Below, piece after piece: positions 10,515-20,363 of a DNA stretch of 64,000 bases. Within the stretch, counting starts at the first letter, position 1. Each line of letters starts with the position of its first letter. This stretch comes from Clostridiales bacterium (GTDB lineage: Bacteria; Bacillota; Clostridia; Christensenellales; JAISNN01): NCBI GenBank assembly GCA_031276195.1, contig JAISNN010000088.1, positions 1-64,000 of the forward strand, in the 5' to 3' direction. Both the position numbers and the translations under genes were made by a program. The notes beneath the pieces are model-generated. The model did no database searches. It was not told where the DNA came from and saw only the letters and a program-made list of their open reading frames with translations.

Positions 10515-11276
10515 ATGGAATATTCCGCTCTTTATAAATATTATGACCTTTTGATGAAAGACTACCCCTACGAAAAAACGGCGGCGTTCGTTTCGGAAAG
10601 GCTGAAAACACTCGGCGGTTCCGCGTCGCATCCGTTAAAAGGCTTTGAATTCGCTTGCGGAACGGGCAAAATGACCCTCGCGCTCGCGGAAGCGGGATGC
10701 CGTATGACCGCGTCGGACGTGTCGGGCGATATGCTCAACGCCGCCGCCGAAAAAGCAAAAAACGCGGGACAAAAAATTATTTTTTTGAACGCCGACGTGA
10801 ATAAACCCACGCTTTTAGGAAAGTATGACTTCGCCGCGTGTTTTACGGACGGCTTTAATTACGTCGAATCTTTATCCCGTATGGAACGGCTTTTTGGGAT
10901 GATTTACGGCGCGCTGAGAGAAGGGGGATTGCTGATTTTCGATATGAGTACGGCGTATAAGGCGAGAAATATTCTGTCCGAAAGGCTGTATTTCGACGAC
11001 GGGGAAGAGTTGTCGTTTTTTTGGAGGAATTCAAAATATTCGGATAAAAGCCGCAAAATCCGTATGAATTTGACATTTTTCGAGAAAAAAGACGGGGTTT
11101 ATGTGCGTTCCGATGAGGAAAACGCGCAGTATTTTTATGAAAACGGCGAAATCGCGGAGATTTTGAAAAAAAGCGGCTTTAAAGCGGAATTTTTTGACGA
11201 AAAGTTGAACGCCGTAAAGGGCGGATTCAAAAGGAATTTTGAAAGGCTGGTCGTCGCCGCGAGAAAAGAAAATTGA
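10515..11276 (+). CDS. Class I SAM-dependent methyltransferase
   Basis: 'GFEFACGTGKMTLALAEAGCRMTASDVSGDML'. Confidence 0.9.
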   Translation: MEYSALYKYYDLLMKDYPYEKTAAFVSERLKTLGGSASHPLKGFEFACGTGKMTLALAEAGCRMTASDVSGDMLNAAAEKAKNAGQKIIFLNADVNKPTLLGKYDFAACFTDGFNYVESLSRMERLFGMIYGALREGGLLIFDMSTAYKARNILSERLYFDDGEELSFFWRNSKYSDKSRKIRMNLTFFEKKDGVYVRSDEENAQYFYENGEIAEILKKSGFKAEFFDEKLNAVKGGFKRNFERLVVAARKEN

Positions 11277-11499
11277 AAAAAGGAAAATAAAAAGCGTTTT
11301 TTGAATGGAAAGGTTTTGTAGAGAGTAACGAATAGAACGAAAAACGAAAGATATTTGTTAAGTAAAAGAGAATTTAAAACTAAAAGATATTTGTTTAATT
11401 AAAATGTTTTTTCCGATGAAAAAAGAAACGAAAAAGCGTTTTTTGAATGAAATTTTTATCGGTAAAAAAGTAAGGAAGTTATACGGGAATAATATATAT

Positions 11500-12615
11500 A
11501 TGAGTGTTGCGAAAAAGTATTTATTAAACGGTTCGATCGTCGTTACGGTTATCGATTCCACGGACATTTTACACGAGGCGGCGAGGCTGCACGGGTTGGG
11601 AGCCTTGCCCGCGGCGGTCTTGAACCGCGTTTTGACCGTCGGGGTCTTTATGGGGCGCGACCTGAAAAACGAGGAGGATAAACTGTCCGTAATCGTTTCG
11701 GGCGCGTCGGAGGACGGCTCGGGCGGCGAATCGGTGAAGATTGCCGTCGCCGCGAAAATGGATTCCGTCAAGGGATACGTCGAAGAAGGGCGGCTGCTTA
11801 TAAACGGCGAAGCAAAAAAATATTGCGAAAAAACGGATAACTATGAAAAAACAGACGGCGAAGCGGATTGCGGAAACGGCGGTAAAAAAATTTCCGAAAA
11901 TAAAATAAATTCCGAAAATGAAACGGATTCCGAGAATACAATAAACGCCGAATATAAGACGAACGGCGAAACGGAATGCAATGCCGCAAAAGAAATAAAT
12001 TCCGAACAAAAAATAAATTACGAAGACGAAACGACCGCCGCGACGGCATTCAAAAACGCCGCGGACTCCGCCGCGGGCGGCGAGGGATATATAACCGTCA
12101 TCAAGGATTCGGGAATGAAAGAACCATATACCGGACGGTCGGAATTGGTCAAAGGCGATTTGTCGTCCGATTTCGCCCTCTATTTCACTGTCAGCGAACA
12201 AAAACCCTCCGCCGTCGTCTTGGGCGAATATTTCAACGGAAAAAAAATACTCGCGGCGGGAGGTTTTTTTGTGCAGGTTCTGCCAGGCGCGGACGATTTT
12301 TTGATCACGATCGTGCAGGACATACTTAGAGATTTCGGCGATTTCGGAAAAATGCTCCGCGAATTAAAAACGCCCGACGCGATTATGGACACATATTTCG
12401 CGGACTTTGACGTGAAAAAAATCGACGAGTTCACGCCGCGTTATTTTTGCGGGTGCGGCGGGGAAAGAACGCGGAATATTATACGTATGCTGGGGCGCGC
12501 CGAAGCGTATGAAATCTTGAAAAACGTCGGAATGATCGAGGCGCGCTGCGACTTTTGCGGAAAGATATATCGATACGGAGCGAAAGAAGTCAAAGAAATT
12601 TTCGAACAAAAATAA
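11500..12615 (+). CDS. hslO: Hsp33-type redox chaperone with low-complexity insertion
   Basis: 'NGSIVVTVIDSTDILHEAARLHGLGALPAAVLNR', C-terminal 'CGCGGER...CDFCGKIYRY'; start at 'MSVAKK'. Confidence 0.9.
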   Translation: MSVAKKYLLNGSIVVTVIDSTDILHEAARLHGLGALPAAVLNRVLTVGVFMGRDLKNEEDKLSVIVSGASEDGSGGESVKIAVAAKMDSVKGYVEEGRLLINGEAKKYCEKTDNYEKTDGEADCGNGGKKISENKINSENETDSENTINAEYKTNGETECNAAKEINSEQKINYEDETTAATAFKNAADSAAGGEGYITVIKDSGMKEPYTGRSELVKGDLSSDFALYFTVSEQKPSAVVLGEYFNGKKILAAGGFFVQVLPGADDFLITIVQDILRDFGDFGKMLRELKTPDAIMDTYFADFDVKKIDEFTPRYFCGCGGERTRNIIRMLGRAEAYEILKNVGMIEARCDFCGKIYRYGAKEVKEIFEQK

Positions 12616-12763
12616 CGCTAAAACATAAACGTGAAAAATATAAACGTAAAAAACGCAAGCGCGGAAAGTGGGAATTTTAAAAGTGAAACGGTATTAAAAA
12701 CGAAATAATTTAAATTTTAAATTTAAAGAATTTAAAGTAAATTTAAAATTAAAGGAGAGCGGA

Positions 12764-14446
12764 ATGGTTGTGATTCCAAAACTCGGAAAGGCGGAAGTGA
12801 AAGATGGAAAAATAGATTTGAGAACGCTGAAAAGCGTCTTTATTTGCGCGGAATTCGGCGGGATTTTGCCCGTCGTCAACCGCACGCTGTTTGAAAAAAT
12901 CGGTTTGCATTTGCAAAGCGGCGGCGCGGACGATATCCCGGGTATGCGGATTTTTTTTGACGGGCATTTGAATCCCGAGGGTTATGAAATGAAAATTTCA
13001 GAAAGCGGAATAGACATAAAAGCGGGAGGAAAAAACGGTGCGCTCTACGCTTGTCAAACGCTTAGAGCCGCCTTGAAAGCGGACGCAAAAACGCGCGGTT
13101 ATACCAAGGATTTTGGCGGAAATCCGGACGCTTCCGCGAACCCGAAAGCGGACGCAAAAACGCGGATCTATACCGCGGATTTTTGTGAAATTTCAGACGC
13201 TCCCGCGTATTCGTACAGGGGGCTGCTGATCGACGTCGCGCGGTATTTTTACGACGCGGAATACATAAAAAGAATACTCGATTTGATGCTTTTACACAAA
13301 ATGAATACTTTGCATTTGCACCTCACCGACGATCAGGGCTGGCGAATCGAAATTAAAAAATATCCGCTTTTGTCCGAGATCGGAAGTAAACGCGAAAAGA
13401 CGCATATCGGCGGTTGGAAAAATAAAAACGACTTGGACGACGGCAAGCCTCATTCGGGATTTTATACGCAAAAAGAGATGAAAGAAATCGTCGCTTACGC
13501 CGCGGAGATCGGAATTCAAATCATTCCCGAAATCGATATGCCCGCGCACTTTGCCGCGGCTTTCGCGGCGTATCCGCATTTGGCTTGCCGCGACAAAAAG
13601 GTGAGCGTGCCGTGGTATTTCGGCGGACACTACCCCTCCGTTCACGGCGAGCGCGACTGGAACAGAAGCGCGTGCATAGGGAAGGAGGCGACTTTTAGAT
13701 TTATTTTCGACGTTATCGACGAGATTTTCGATATATTTCCCGCGCCGTATTTTCATATCGGCGGCGACGAAGCCCCGAAGGACGAATGGAAAAATTGCCC
13801 CGACTGCCAAAGACTTATGAAATCCGAAAATATCGGGAGCGTCGAGGAATTGCAGAGATACTTTATGCGGAAAATAAACGCCTACGTCAAGAGCAAGGGC
13901 AAAAATCTCATCGCGTGGAACGAGGCTTTGGAGGGCGGAAATTTCGATACGGAGATGATCGCGCAGTATTGGACGCCCAAAAAAGACCCGAACGTCCGTG
14001 AGTTTCTGAAAAAAGGCGGCAGAGTTTTGGTCAGTAAGCATAACCCTATGTATTTCGATATGCCGTTTTCTCAATATCCGCTGAAAAATATCTATAAGTT
14101 TAAACCGTCGGAGCCGATCGGGGAGGAGTATGCGGATCGGATCGCGGGCGTGGAAGCCGCCGTCTGGACGGAGTGGCTGGGAAGCCGCGAAAAATTGGAA
14201 TTTCGCCTTTTGCCGCGTCTTTCGGCGGCGGCGGAGGTTTGTTGGACGGGCGGCGGCGGAGAGGATTACGCGGAATTTTCGGCGCGGATAAAGGAATTCG
14301 GCGAGATATACGAGGGCTTGGGCTTCAATTACGCGAGGGCGAAAACCGCCGATCCCAAAAACCCGGTAAAAAGAATTTTGACTATGCGCGATTTTTTCTT
14401 TAAGGATCCGGACAGAGAGTTTAAGGAAAACGAAAAATTGAAATAA
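12764..14446 (+). CDS. Glycoside hydrolase family 20 beta-N-acetylhexosaminidase
   Basis: 'YRGLLIDVARYF', 'HLHLTDDQGWRIEIKKYP', 'PEIDMPAH', 'HIGGDE'. Confidence 0.95.
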   Translation: MVVIPKLGKAEVKDGKIDLRTLKSVFICAEFGGILPVVNRTLFEKIGLHLQSGGADDIPGMRIFFDGHLNPEGYEMKISESGIDIKAGGKNGALYACQTLRAALKADAKTRGYTKDFGGNPDASANPKADAKTRIYTADFCEISDAPAYSYRGLLIDVARYFYDAEYIKRILDLMLLHKMNTLHLHLTDDQGWRIEIKKYPLLSEIGSKREKTHIGGWKNKNDLDDGKPHSGFYTQKEMKEIVAYAAEIGIQIIPEIDMPAHFAAAFAAYPHLACRDKKVSVPWYFGGHYPSVHGERDWNRSACIGKEATFRFIFDVIDEIFDIFPAPYFHIGGDEAPKDEWKNCPDCQRLMKSENIGSVEELQRYFMRKINAYVKSKGKNLIAWNEALEGGNFDTEMIAQYWTPKKDPNVREFLKKGGRVLVSKHNPMYFDMPFSQYPLKNIYKFKPSEPIGEEYADRIAGVEAAVWTEWLGSREKLEFRLLPRLSAAAEVCWTGGGGEDYAEFSARIKEFGEIYEGLGFNYARAKTADPKNPVKRILTMRDFFFKDPDREFKENEKLK

Positions 14447-14465
14447 TATACTTTATGAATAATGA

Positions 14466-14499
14466 GAGAGAATGCCGTTTGAGGCGTTCTCTTTTTTTA
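14466..14499 (+). terminator. Rho-independent terminator after GH20
   Basis: GAGAGAATGCC-GTTTGA-GGCGTTCTC followed by T-run. Confidence 0.8.
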
Positions 14500-14629
14500 T
14501 TTTTTTGATATTCAAGTTTGCGGTGTTCTTTTTTTATTTTACGATATAAAGTTTGCGTGTTCTTTTTTATTTTTTGATATTTAAAAAGGTATATAATTTT
14601 TTTTTGAGGCAATAATTTTAGGGCTTGTT

Positions 14630-14848
14630 CGGTTGAAATGAAATGAAAAACGATTGGAATAGAGATGAAAAAACGATTGAGATAATGCCGAAAAACGGCT
14701 AAAATAATGAGTGAAAACGGTTGGAATAGAGATGAAAAAAGATTGGAATAATACGGAAAAACGGTTGAAATAGTGCGGAAAAACGATTGAAATAATACAA
14801 GAAACGGTTGAAATAATGCGGAAAAACGATTGAAATAATACAAAAAAC
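14630..14848 (+). repeat. Purine-rich tandem array upstream of spoIIR
   Basis: About 10 degenerate copies of 'gaaaaacggttgaaataatgcg'. Confidence 0.9.
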
Positions 14849-14860
14849 GGAGGTTTTTTT

Positions 14861-15421
14861 ATGAAAAAAGGCGCGTACATAGCCGCCGTTGCAGTTGCCG
14901 CGGCGGTTATATCGGGAATTTTTGCCGCAAATATGTTCCTTGGATACGTAAAGACAGGCGAACCCGAAACGGAATATTTACGCATCCATATCCGCGCAAA
15001 CAGCAATTCCGCGGAGGATCAAAGCGTCAAATATTCGATCCGCGACGAGACGGTCGCATACCTTACTCCCGTTCTCGCGGAATGCCGCACGGCGGAAAAC
15101 GCGGCGGAAAAAATCCGCGAAAGCCTAAACGGGATTTCCGCGCTGGCGGATAGGGTTCTCGCCGCGAACGGGTTGAACTACAATGCTAAGGCGGAGATCA
15201 GGGCGGAGGAATTTCCGACGAGAATATACGGGGACGTGGTTTTAGAACAAGGGGTCTATAACGCTTTGATTTTGGAACTTGGCGAGGCGAAAGGGGATAA
15301 TTGGTGGTGTATAGCCTTTCCTCCGCTTTGCTTCATTCCCGCGGAGGACGACGGGAGCGGATTGGTCAAATATCGGTCTAAAATATGGGAAATTATAGAG
15401 GAATTTTATGAGAATCGGTAG
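14861..15421 (+). CDS. spoIIR: Stage II sporulation protein R
   Basis: 'LRIHIRANSNSAEDQSVKYSIRDETV', 'GDNWWCIAFPPLCF'. Confidence 0.92.
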   Translation: MKKGAYIAAVAVAAAVISGIFAANMFLGYVKTGEPETEYLRIHIRANSNSAEDQSVKYSIRDETVAYLTPVLAECRTAENAAEKIRESLNGISALADRVLAANGLNYNAKAEIRAEEFPTRIYGDVVLEQGVYNALILELGEAKGDNWWCIAFPPLCFIPAEDDGSGLVKYRSKIWEIIEEFYENR

Positions 15422-15489
15422 GTGAAAATTTTGAAAATTGCGGAAGAATATAGGAATTATAGACGTAATTATATAAAAAGCGATAAAAA

Positions 15490-15580
15490 TGACGCCCCAC
15501 CCCCTTACCCCCTCCCACGGAGGGGAATTGAGGATAATAAGGGAAGTTAGCCCCAAATATACGCCGCTACCACGGAAGGG
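15490..15580. repeat. CCCCTCCCACGGAGGGG element plus a degenerate copy
   Basis: 'cgccccacccccttaccccctcccacggaggggaattgaggataat'. Confidence 0.85.
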
Positions 15581-15724
15581 TTTGCGGAATAAAATCTCGG
15601 GGAATAAGACTGTATCAAATATAAAAAACACAGAATTTTGCTAAAATCGGTGGGTAACTATCTTGAAAAATGTGGAATTATAGGCGGAATTTTAAAAAAC
15701 TATATGTATGTTTTTAAAAAAAAT

Positions 15725-15965
15725 TAGGCGAAAAACAGTTTGAAATACGGTAAAAAACAGTTTGAAAATCGGCGAAAATAGTTTGAAATACGGTAAAAAA
15801 CAGTTTAAAAATCGGCGAAAAACAGTTTGAAATACGGTAAAAAACAGTTTGAAAATCGGCGAAAAACAGTTTGAAAATCGGCGAAAATAGTTTAAAATAC
15901 GGTAAAAAATAGTTTAAAAATCGGCGAAAAATAGTTTAAAAATCGGCGAAAATAGTTTAGAATGC
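15725..15965 (+). repeat. Purine-rich tandem array upstream of sleB
   Basis: About 11 copies of 'gtttgaaatacggtaaaaaaca' / 'gtttgaaaatcggcgaaaaaca'. Confidence 0.92.
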
Positions 15966-15996
15966 GGAAATTTATGGAAATCGGGAGGGATAAATT

Positions 15997-16713
15997 ATGA
16001 ACGGAGGAATAAAAGTTTTTGCGGCGGTGTGTATTTTGGCTCTCGCCGCGGGGTATGCCTTGGTCTTTTCGGACACTTTTTCACCGAATGCGCCCGAGTC
16101 TTGGACCTTTGAAAGCGAGATCGCGGAAGCCGCCGCTTTGAAACAGGGCAGCAGGGGCGACGACGTCAAAACCGTGCAGAAAAAGTTGAAAAATTGGGGG
16201 TACTATTCCGGTTCCGTGGACGGAATCTACGGCGCGCAAACCGCCGCCGCCGTCAAAGCCTTTCAAAAGAAAAATAAATTGACCGCCGACGGAATCGTCG
16301 GAACAAAGACCGCCGCCGCAATGGGTATAAGCCTTTCGGGGACGACGGCGGGGGGATATAAATCTTCCGATCTCGACCTTCTCGCTAAGTGCGTGTACGC
16401 GGAGGCGAGGGGCGAACCGTATACGGGGCAGGTGGCGGTCGCCGCGATTATATTGAACCGCGTCAAAAGTCCGCAGTTTCCGAATACCATTCCCGGGGTC
16501 ATATATCAGCCGTGGGCGTTTACGGCGGTTCACGACGGGCAGATCAATCTCACGCCGAATCAAAACGCATACAACGCCGCAAAAGACGCGCTGAACGGTT
16601 GGGATCCTACCTACGGCTGTATATATTATTATAATCCGCGAACCGCAACGAGCCAATGGATTTTTAGCAGGGAAGTTAGGCTGACTATCGGGAATCATAA
16701 ATTTTGCGTATAG
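15997..16713 (+). CDS. sleB: Spore cortex-lytic enzyme SleB (PG-binding plus hydrolase)
   Basis: 'GSRGDDVKTVQKKLKNWGYYSGSVDGIYGAQTAAAVKAFQ' and 'LLAKCVYAEARGEPYTGQVAVAAIILNRV'; next to ypeB. Confidence 0.92.
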   Translation: MNGGIKVFAAVCILALAAGYALVFSDTFSPNAPESWTFESEIAEAAALKQGSRGDDVKTVQKKLKNWGYYSGSVDGIYGAQTAAAVKAFQKKNKLTADGIVGTKTAAAMGISLSGTTAGGYKSSDLDLLAKCVYAEARGEPYTGQVAVAAIILNRVKSPQFPNTIPGVIYQPWAFTAVHDGQINLTPNQNAYNAAKDALNGWDPTYGCIYYYNPRTATSQWIFSREVRLTIGNHKFCV

Positions 16714-16779
16714 ATAGGCGGAAACGATAGGGCGTAAGTTGTATAAAATAAAGGATAAAAACAATAAAAAACGCCGTGA

Positions 16780-17010
16780 GCGCGCCGTGTAAAATATAGC
16801 GTAAGATATATAAAATATAAGAGATAAAAAGAGTAGAAAAATGAGGTATAGTACCGCGAAAAATTATATAATATAAATTATATAAAAACATAAGAAAAAA
16901 ATATTGCAAATGCGGCGTGTAAAATATAGCGTAAGATATATAAAAGATAAGAGATAAAAAGAATAAAAAAAACGAGGTATAATAGCGCGAAAAATTATAT
17001 AATATAAGTC
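16780..17010 (+). repeat. Two tandem ~130-bp copies upstream of ypeB
   Basis: 'gcgtgtaaaatatagcgtaagatatataaaagataagagataaaaagaa..aggtatagtaccgcgaaaaattatataatata' twice. Confidence 0.85.
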
Positions 17011-17032
17011 ATATTTAAGGAGAGTGTAAAAA

Positions 17033-18394
17033 ATGGATCGCGAAAACAAAAAAGCGAAAACCTACGACGCAAAAAAAACGTCAAAACTTTTGCTTATCGT
17101 TTCTTCGATATTGCTTGCCGGGACGATCGGGCTGGTCGTGCATAACGTCGTCGTAAAAAGGGACAGGGATTCGTATATGCAGGAGATCGAAAACGACTAC
17201 GAACTGTCCTTTTACGAGTTGATTCAAAGCATAAACGACGCGGAAAGTAAACTTGGAAAACTGACGGTTTCGACGGGGCGTAAAAATCAAGAGACTCTGT
17301 TGAACGAAATCAATAAACTCGCGGCGGTTTCGATCGGTCACCTCAGCCATTTGATTCAAAAGGACGGAGGCGACCTTAAAATTGTGAGATTTATAAACCA
17401 ACTCGGCGACTACGCCGACTATCTGTACGGAAAAACCGTAAACGGCGAGGCGTTGTCAAACGGGGACAAGGACAAGCTGGGAGAGATACAAACTATGGTT
17501 CAAAGGCTGGGACAAGAACTTTCAAGCGTTCAAAACAAGATGGACGAGGGATACAGGCTGATCAACGGCTATTCGGGCAAGGACGCGTTTTTGGCGGACA
17601 TATTCGACGGGCTGAACGAAACGACGGTCGAATATCCGAAAATGATATACGACGGACCGTTTAGCGACGACGCGGAAAAAAAGACCGCGAAAGGGCTTGA
17701 CGGCGAGGACGTTTCGGAGGAGGACGCGCGCGGAATTATCACCGGAATTTTCGGCGGCAAGGGCATCGGCGGCATAGATTTTTTGAACGAGAGCGGCGGC
17801 GTTATTCCCGCGTATAATTTCCTTATGCGCGGCGACGGCGGACAAGAGATCTATATCGCCGTTACGAAGCGCGGCGGCAGGATTTTGAATATGGATAATT
17901 TCCGCTCCGTAGAGGGCGGCGGACTGTCCGAAGAGGAATGTATCGACGCTGCAAGCGCATTCGCCGCGCTGATAGGTTTTAGCGATATGAAAAACGTTTG
18001 GGTGAGCGATTACGACGGCGTTTTGTATGTAAATTTTGCCTATGAAGAGGGCGGCGTGATATATTATCCCGATATGATAAAAGTCAAGGTCGCTTCGGAT
18101 AACGGAGAGATTTTGGGCGTAGAGACCGCGAACTATTTTTTGAATCACACGGAACGCGCGCTGAAACCCGTCGGGATCGACGCGCATACGGCGGGGGAGG
18201 CGGTGTCGGATAAATTGGTCATAGAGTATGTGCGGCTCGCGCTGATTCCGAAAAAGGGCGCGGAAGTGTTGTGTTATGAATTTTATTGCGGCTATGACGG
18301 CGCGGACTATTTTGTTTATGTGGATGCGGAGAGCGGCGAGGAGACGGATATTTTGAGGGTCATAGACAGCGGCAGCGGAAGGTTGTTGTATTAG
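17033..18394 (+). CDS. ypeB: Germination protein YpeB
   Basis: N-terminal TM, 'YMQEIENDYELSFYELIQSINDAESKLGK', PepSY-like C-terminus; follows sleB. Confidence 0.9.
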   Translation: MDRENKKAKTYDAKKTSKLLLIVSSILLAGTIGLVVHNVVVKRDRDSYMQEIENDYELSFYELIQSINDAESKLGKLTVSTGRKNQETLLNEINKLAAVSIGHLSHLIQKDGGDLKIVRFINQLGDYADYLYGKTVNGEALSNGDKDKLGEIQTMVQRLGQELSSVQNKMDEGYRLINGYSGKDAFLADIFDGLNETTVEYPKMIYDGPFSDDAEKKTAKGLDGEDVSEEDARGIITGIFGGKGIGGIDFLNESGGVIPAYNFLMRGDGGQEIYIAVTKRGGRILNMDNFRSVEGGGLSEEECIDAASAFAALIGFSDMKNVWVSDYDGVLYVNFAYEEGGVIYYPDMIKVKVASDNGEILGVETANYFLNHTERALKPVGIDAHTAGEAVSDKLVIEYVRLALIPKKGAEVLCYEFYCGYDGADYFVYVDAESGEETDILRVIDSGSGRLLY

Positions 18395-18399
18395 GGTAA

Positions 18400-18665
18400 G
18401 CGGTCGCCCCACCCCTTGCCCCTCCCACGGAGGGGAATATAAGGTAATGAGGGAAGTTTCGCCCCACCCATTAGATTCACTCCCACGGAGGGGAATAGCG
18501 GAGAATAGAGAAAGCCTTGACGGGTATTTTTAAGGGGAGCGGAAGGTTGTTGTATTAGGGGGAAGCGGTCGCCCCACCCCTTGCCCCTCCCACGGAGGGG
18601 AATATAAGGAGAATAGAGGAAGCCTTGACGGGCATTTTTAAGGGGAGCGGAAGGTTGTCGTATTA
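18400..18665. repeat. CCCCTCCCACGGAGGGG cluster plus copies of the ypeB 3' end
   Basis: Cores near 18420, 18478, 18584; 'ggaaggttgttgtattaggg' near 18378, 18540, 18650. Confidence 0.88.
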
Positions 18666-18708
18666 GGGCGGTTGGGGTCAAAGAGGATATTTTTTGCATA
18701 AGTTTGAT

Positions 18709-18752
18709 TTAAGAGGTGAAAAATTGGGATATTTTGTCAATTTTTTACCTCT
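18709..18752 (+). terminator. Likely terminator after ypeB
   Basis: AAGAGGTGAAAAATTG ... CAATTTTTTACCTCTT stem. Confidence 0.6.
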
Positions 18753-19079
18753 TATTTTTACCCTTTAAAGATTTGACATTAAATTAAAAAAGATATATCA
18801 TAAATATGGTCATAAATATGCGTATTTTAAAAGAAAGGGAAAATTAAATTTCTTTTGAATTTTAAAAAATCCTTTTAGGCGCGGTACTGTATCGCGGATT
18901 TAATGGCAAAATATCAACGCAAATATTATATCGTAGGGGCGGATAGGCTAAGAAAAATCCGTATTATAGTTTAATGTGTAAAACGGCGCGAAAAACGAGG
19001 CTCTATACCGCGTATTTTCGGAGAAAAAATTAGCGCGTATGTTATATCGCGGAGAGGTTGAAGTATATTTTGTGAAACG

Positions 19080-19570
19080 TGAATTGTGTTTTTTGGGGCT
19101 GAAAGTTGTTTTTTAGGCGGTACTATATCGCGGATATTTGGAATGAAAGTTGATATAGGTGTTATATTAAATGTTATATTATACGGGCGTAAGCGTATGC
19201 GGGGAAAGGGTTGATTGTGTTTTTTGGGGCGGAAAGTTGTTTTTTAGGCGGTACTATATCGCGGATATTTGGAATGAAAGTTGATATATATGTTATATTA
19301 AATGTTATATTATACGGGCGTAAGCGTATGCGTGGAAATGGTTGATTGTGTTTTTTGGGGATAAAAATTGTTTTTTTAGCGGTACTGTACCGCGGGTATT
19401 TGGAATGAAAGTTGATATATATGTTATATTAAATGTTATATTATACGGGCGTAAGCGTATGCGTGGAAATGGTTGATTGTGTTTTTTGGGGCGGAAAGTT
19501 GTTTTTTAGGCGGTACTATATCGCGAATATTTGGAATGAAAGTTGATATAGTTGATATATATGTTATAGG
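19080..19570 (+). repeat. Four tandem ~130-bp repeats upstream of the MGMT gene
   Basis: 'ttgtgttttttggggcggaaagttgttttttaggcggtactatatcgcggatatttggaatgaaagttgatatatatgttatattaaatgttatattatacgggcgtaagcgtatgcg' iterated. Confidence 0.92.
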
Positions 19571-19582
19571 AGATCTCTTTGT

Positions 19583-19879
19583 ATGAGTTTTTTTGACGAG
19601 GTGTACGAGGTTGTAAAAACCGTTCCGAAGGGAAGGGTTATAAGTTACGGCGGCGTCGCCGCGCGCTGCGGAAAGCCATCGGCGGCGCGGCAAGTCGGGT
19701 GGGCTTTGCACGTCAATCCCGATCCCGAGCGTATACCTTGCCATAGGGTGGTTACGAAAGACGGGCGGTGCAGCGCGGCTTTCGCTTTCGGCGGTGAGAA
19801 CGAACAGATCGCAAGGCTCTTGGCGGAAGGTGTGGAATTTGCGGACGGAAAGGTCGATATGGAGAAGTACGGGGTTTGA
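19583..19879 (+). CDS. Short methylated-DNA--protein-cysteine methyltransferase family protein
   Basis: 'VPKGRVISYGGVAARCGKPSAARQVGWAL' and PCHRV active-site motif with Cys retained. Confidence 0.9.
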   Translation: MSFFDEVYEVVKTVPKGRVISYGGVAARCGKPSAARQVGWALHVNPDPERIPCHRVVTKDGRCSAAFAFGGENEQIARLLAEGVEFADGKVDMEKYGV

Positions 19880-20014
19880 GAACTCGTATTTATAGGTAAC
19901 GGATTAAAAGTTGATTAATATAACATTTTAAAAAATATTAAAAAAAAGTATTGACAAACAAATAAATTTAAGTATATAATGTATTTAGATACCTAAACAG
20001 TTGCAGTAGTTGTT

Positions 20015-20240
20015 TGGAAAAAGCAAGCAAAGATATGACGGAAAGCAAGTAAAGTTATGACGAAAAGCAAGCAAAGATATAACGAAAAGCAAGCAAAGAT
20101 ATAACGAAAAGCAAGCAAAGATATAACGAAAAGCAAGCAAAGTTATAACAAAAAGCAAGCAAAGTTATAACAAAAAGCAAGTAAAGATATGACGGAAAGC
20201 AAGCGAAAACAAAAGAAAGGCATAACGAAAAGCAAAAAAA
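20015..20240 (+). repeat. Tandem array upstream of the MMPL gene
   Basis: About 9 copies of 'gaaaagcaagcaaagatataac'. Confidence 0.93.
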
Positions 20241-20363
20241 CGAGATATAAAAGCCTTATAAAGATTCGGTTTTTAGCATATAGATAGAAAAATATTTAAT
20301 AATCGGCGCGCGGAAAAAAAATTGCGGCTGCGGCGCGCGGAAACAAAGGAGTTACATAGTTTT

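Noticed and set aside
20015-20240. Regular short repeats resembling a CRISPR array
   Set aside because: Units of ~22 bp are contiguous with no unique spacers and no cas genes nearby; it is a simple tandem array.
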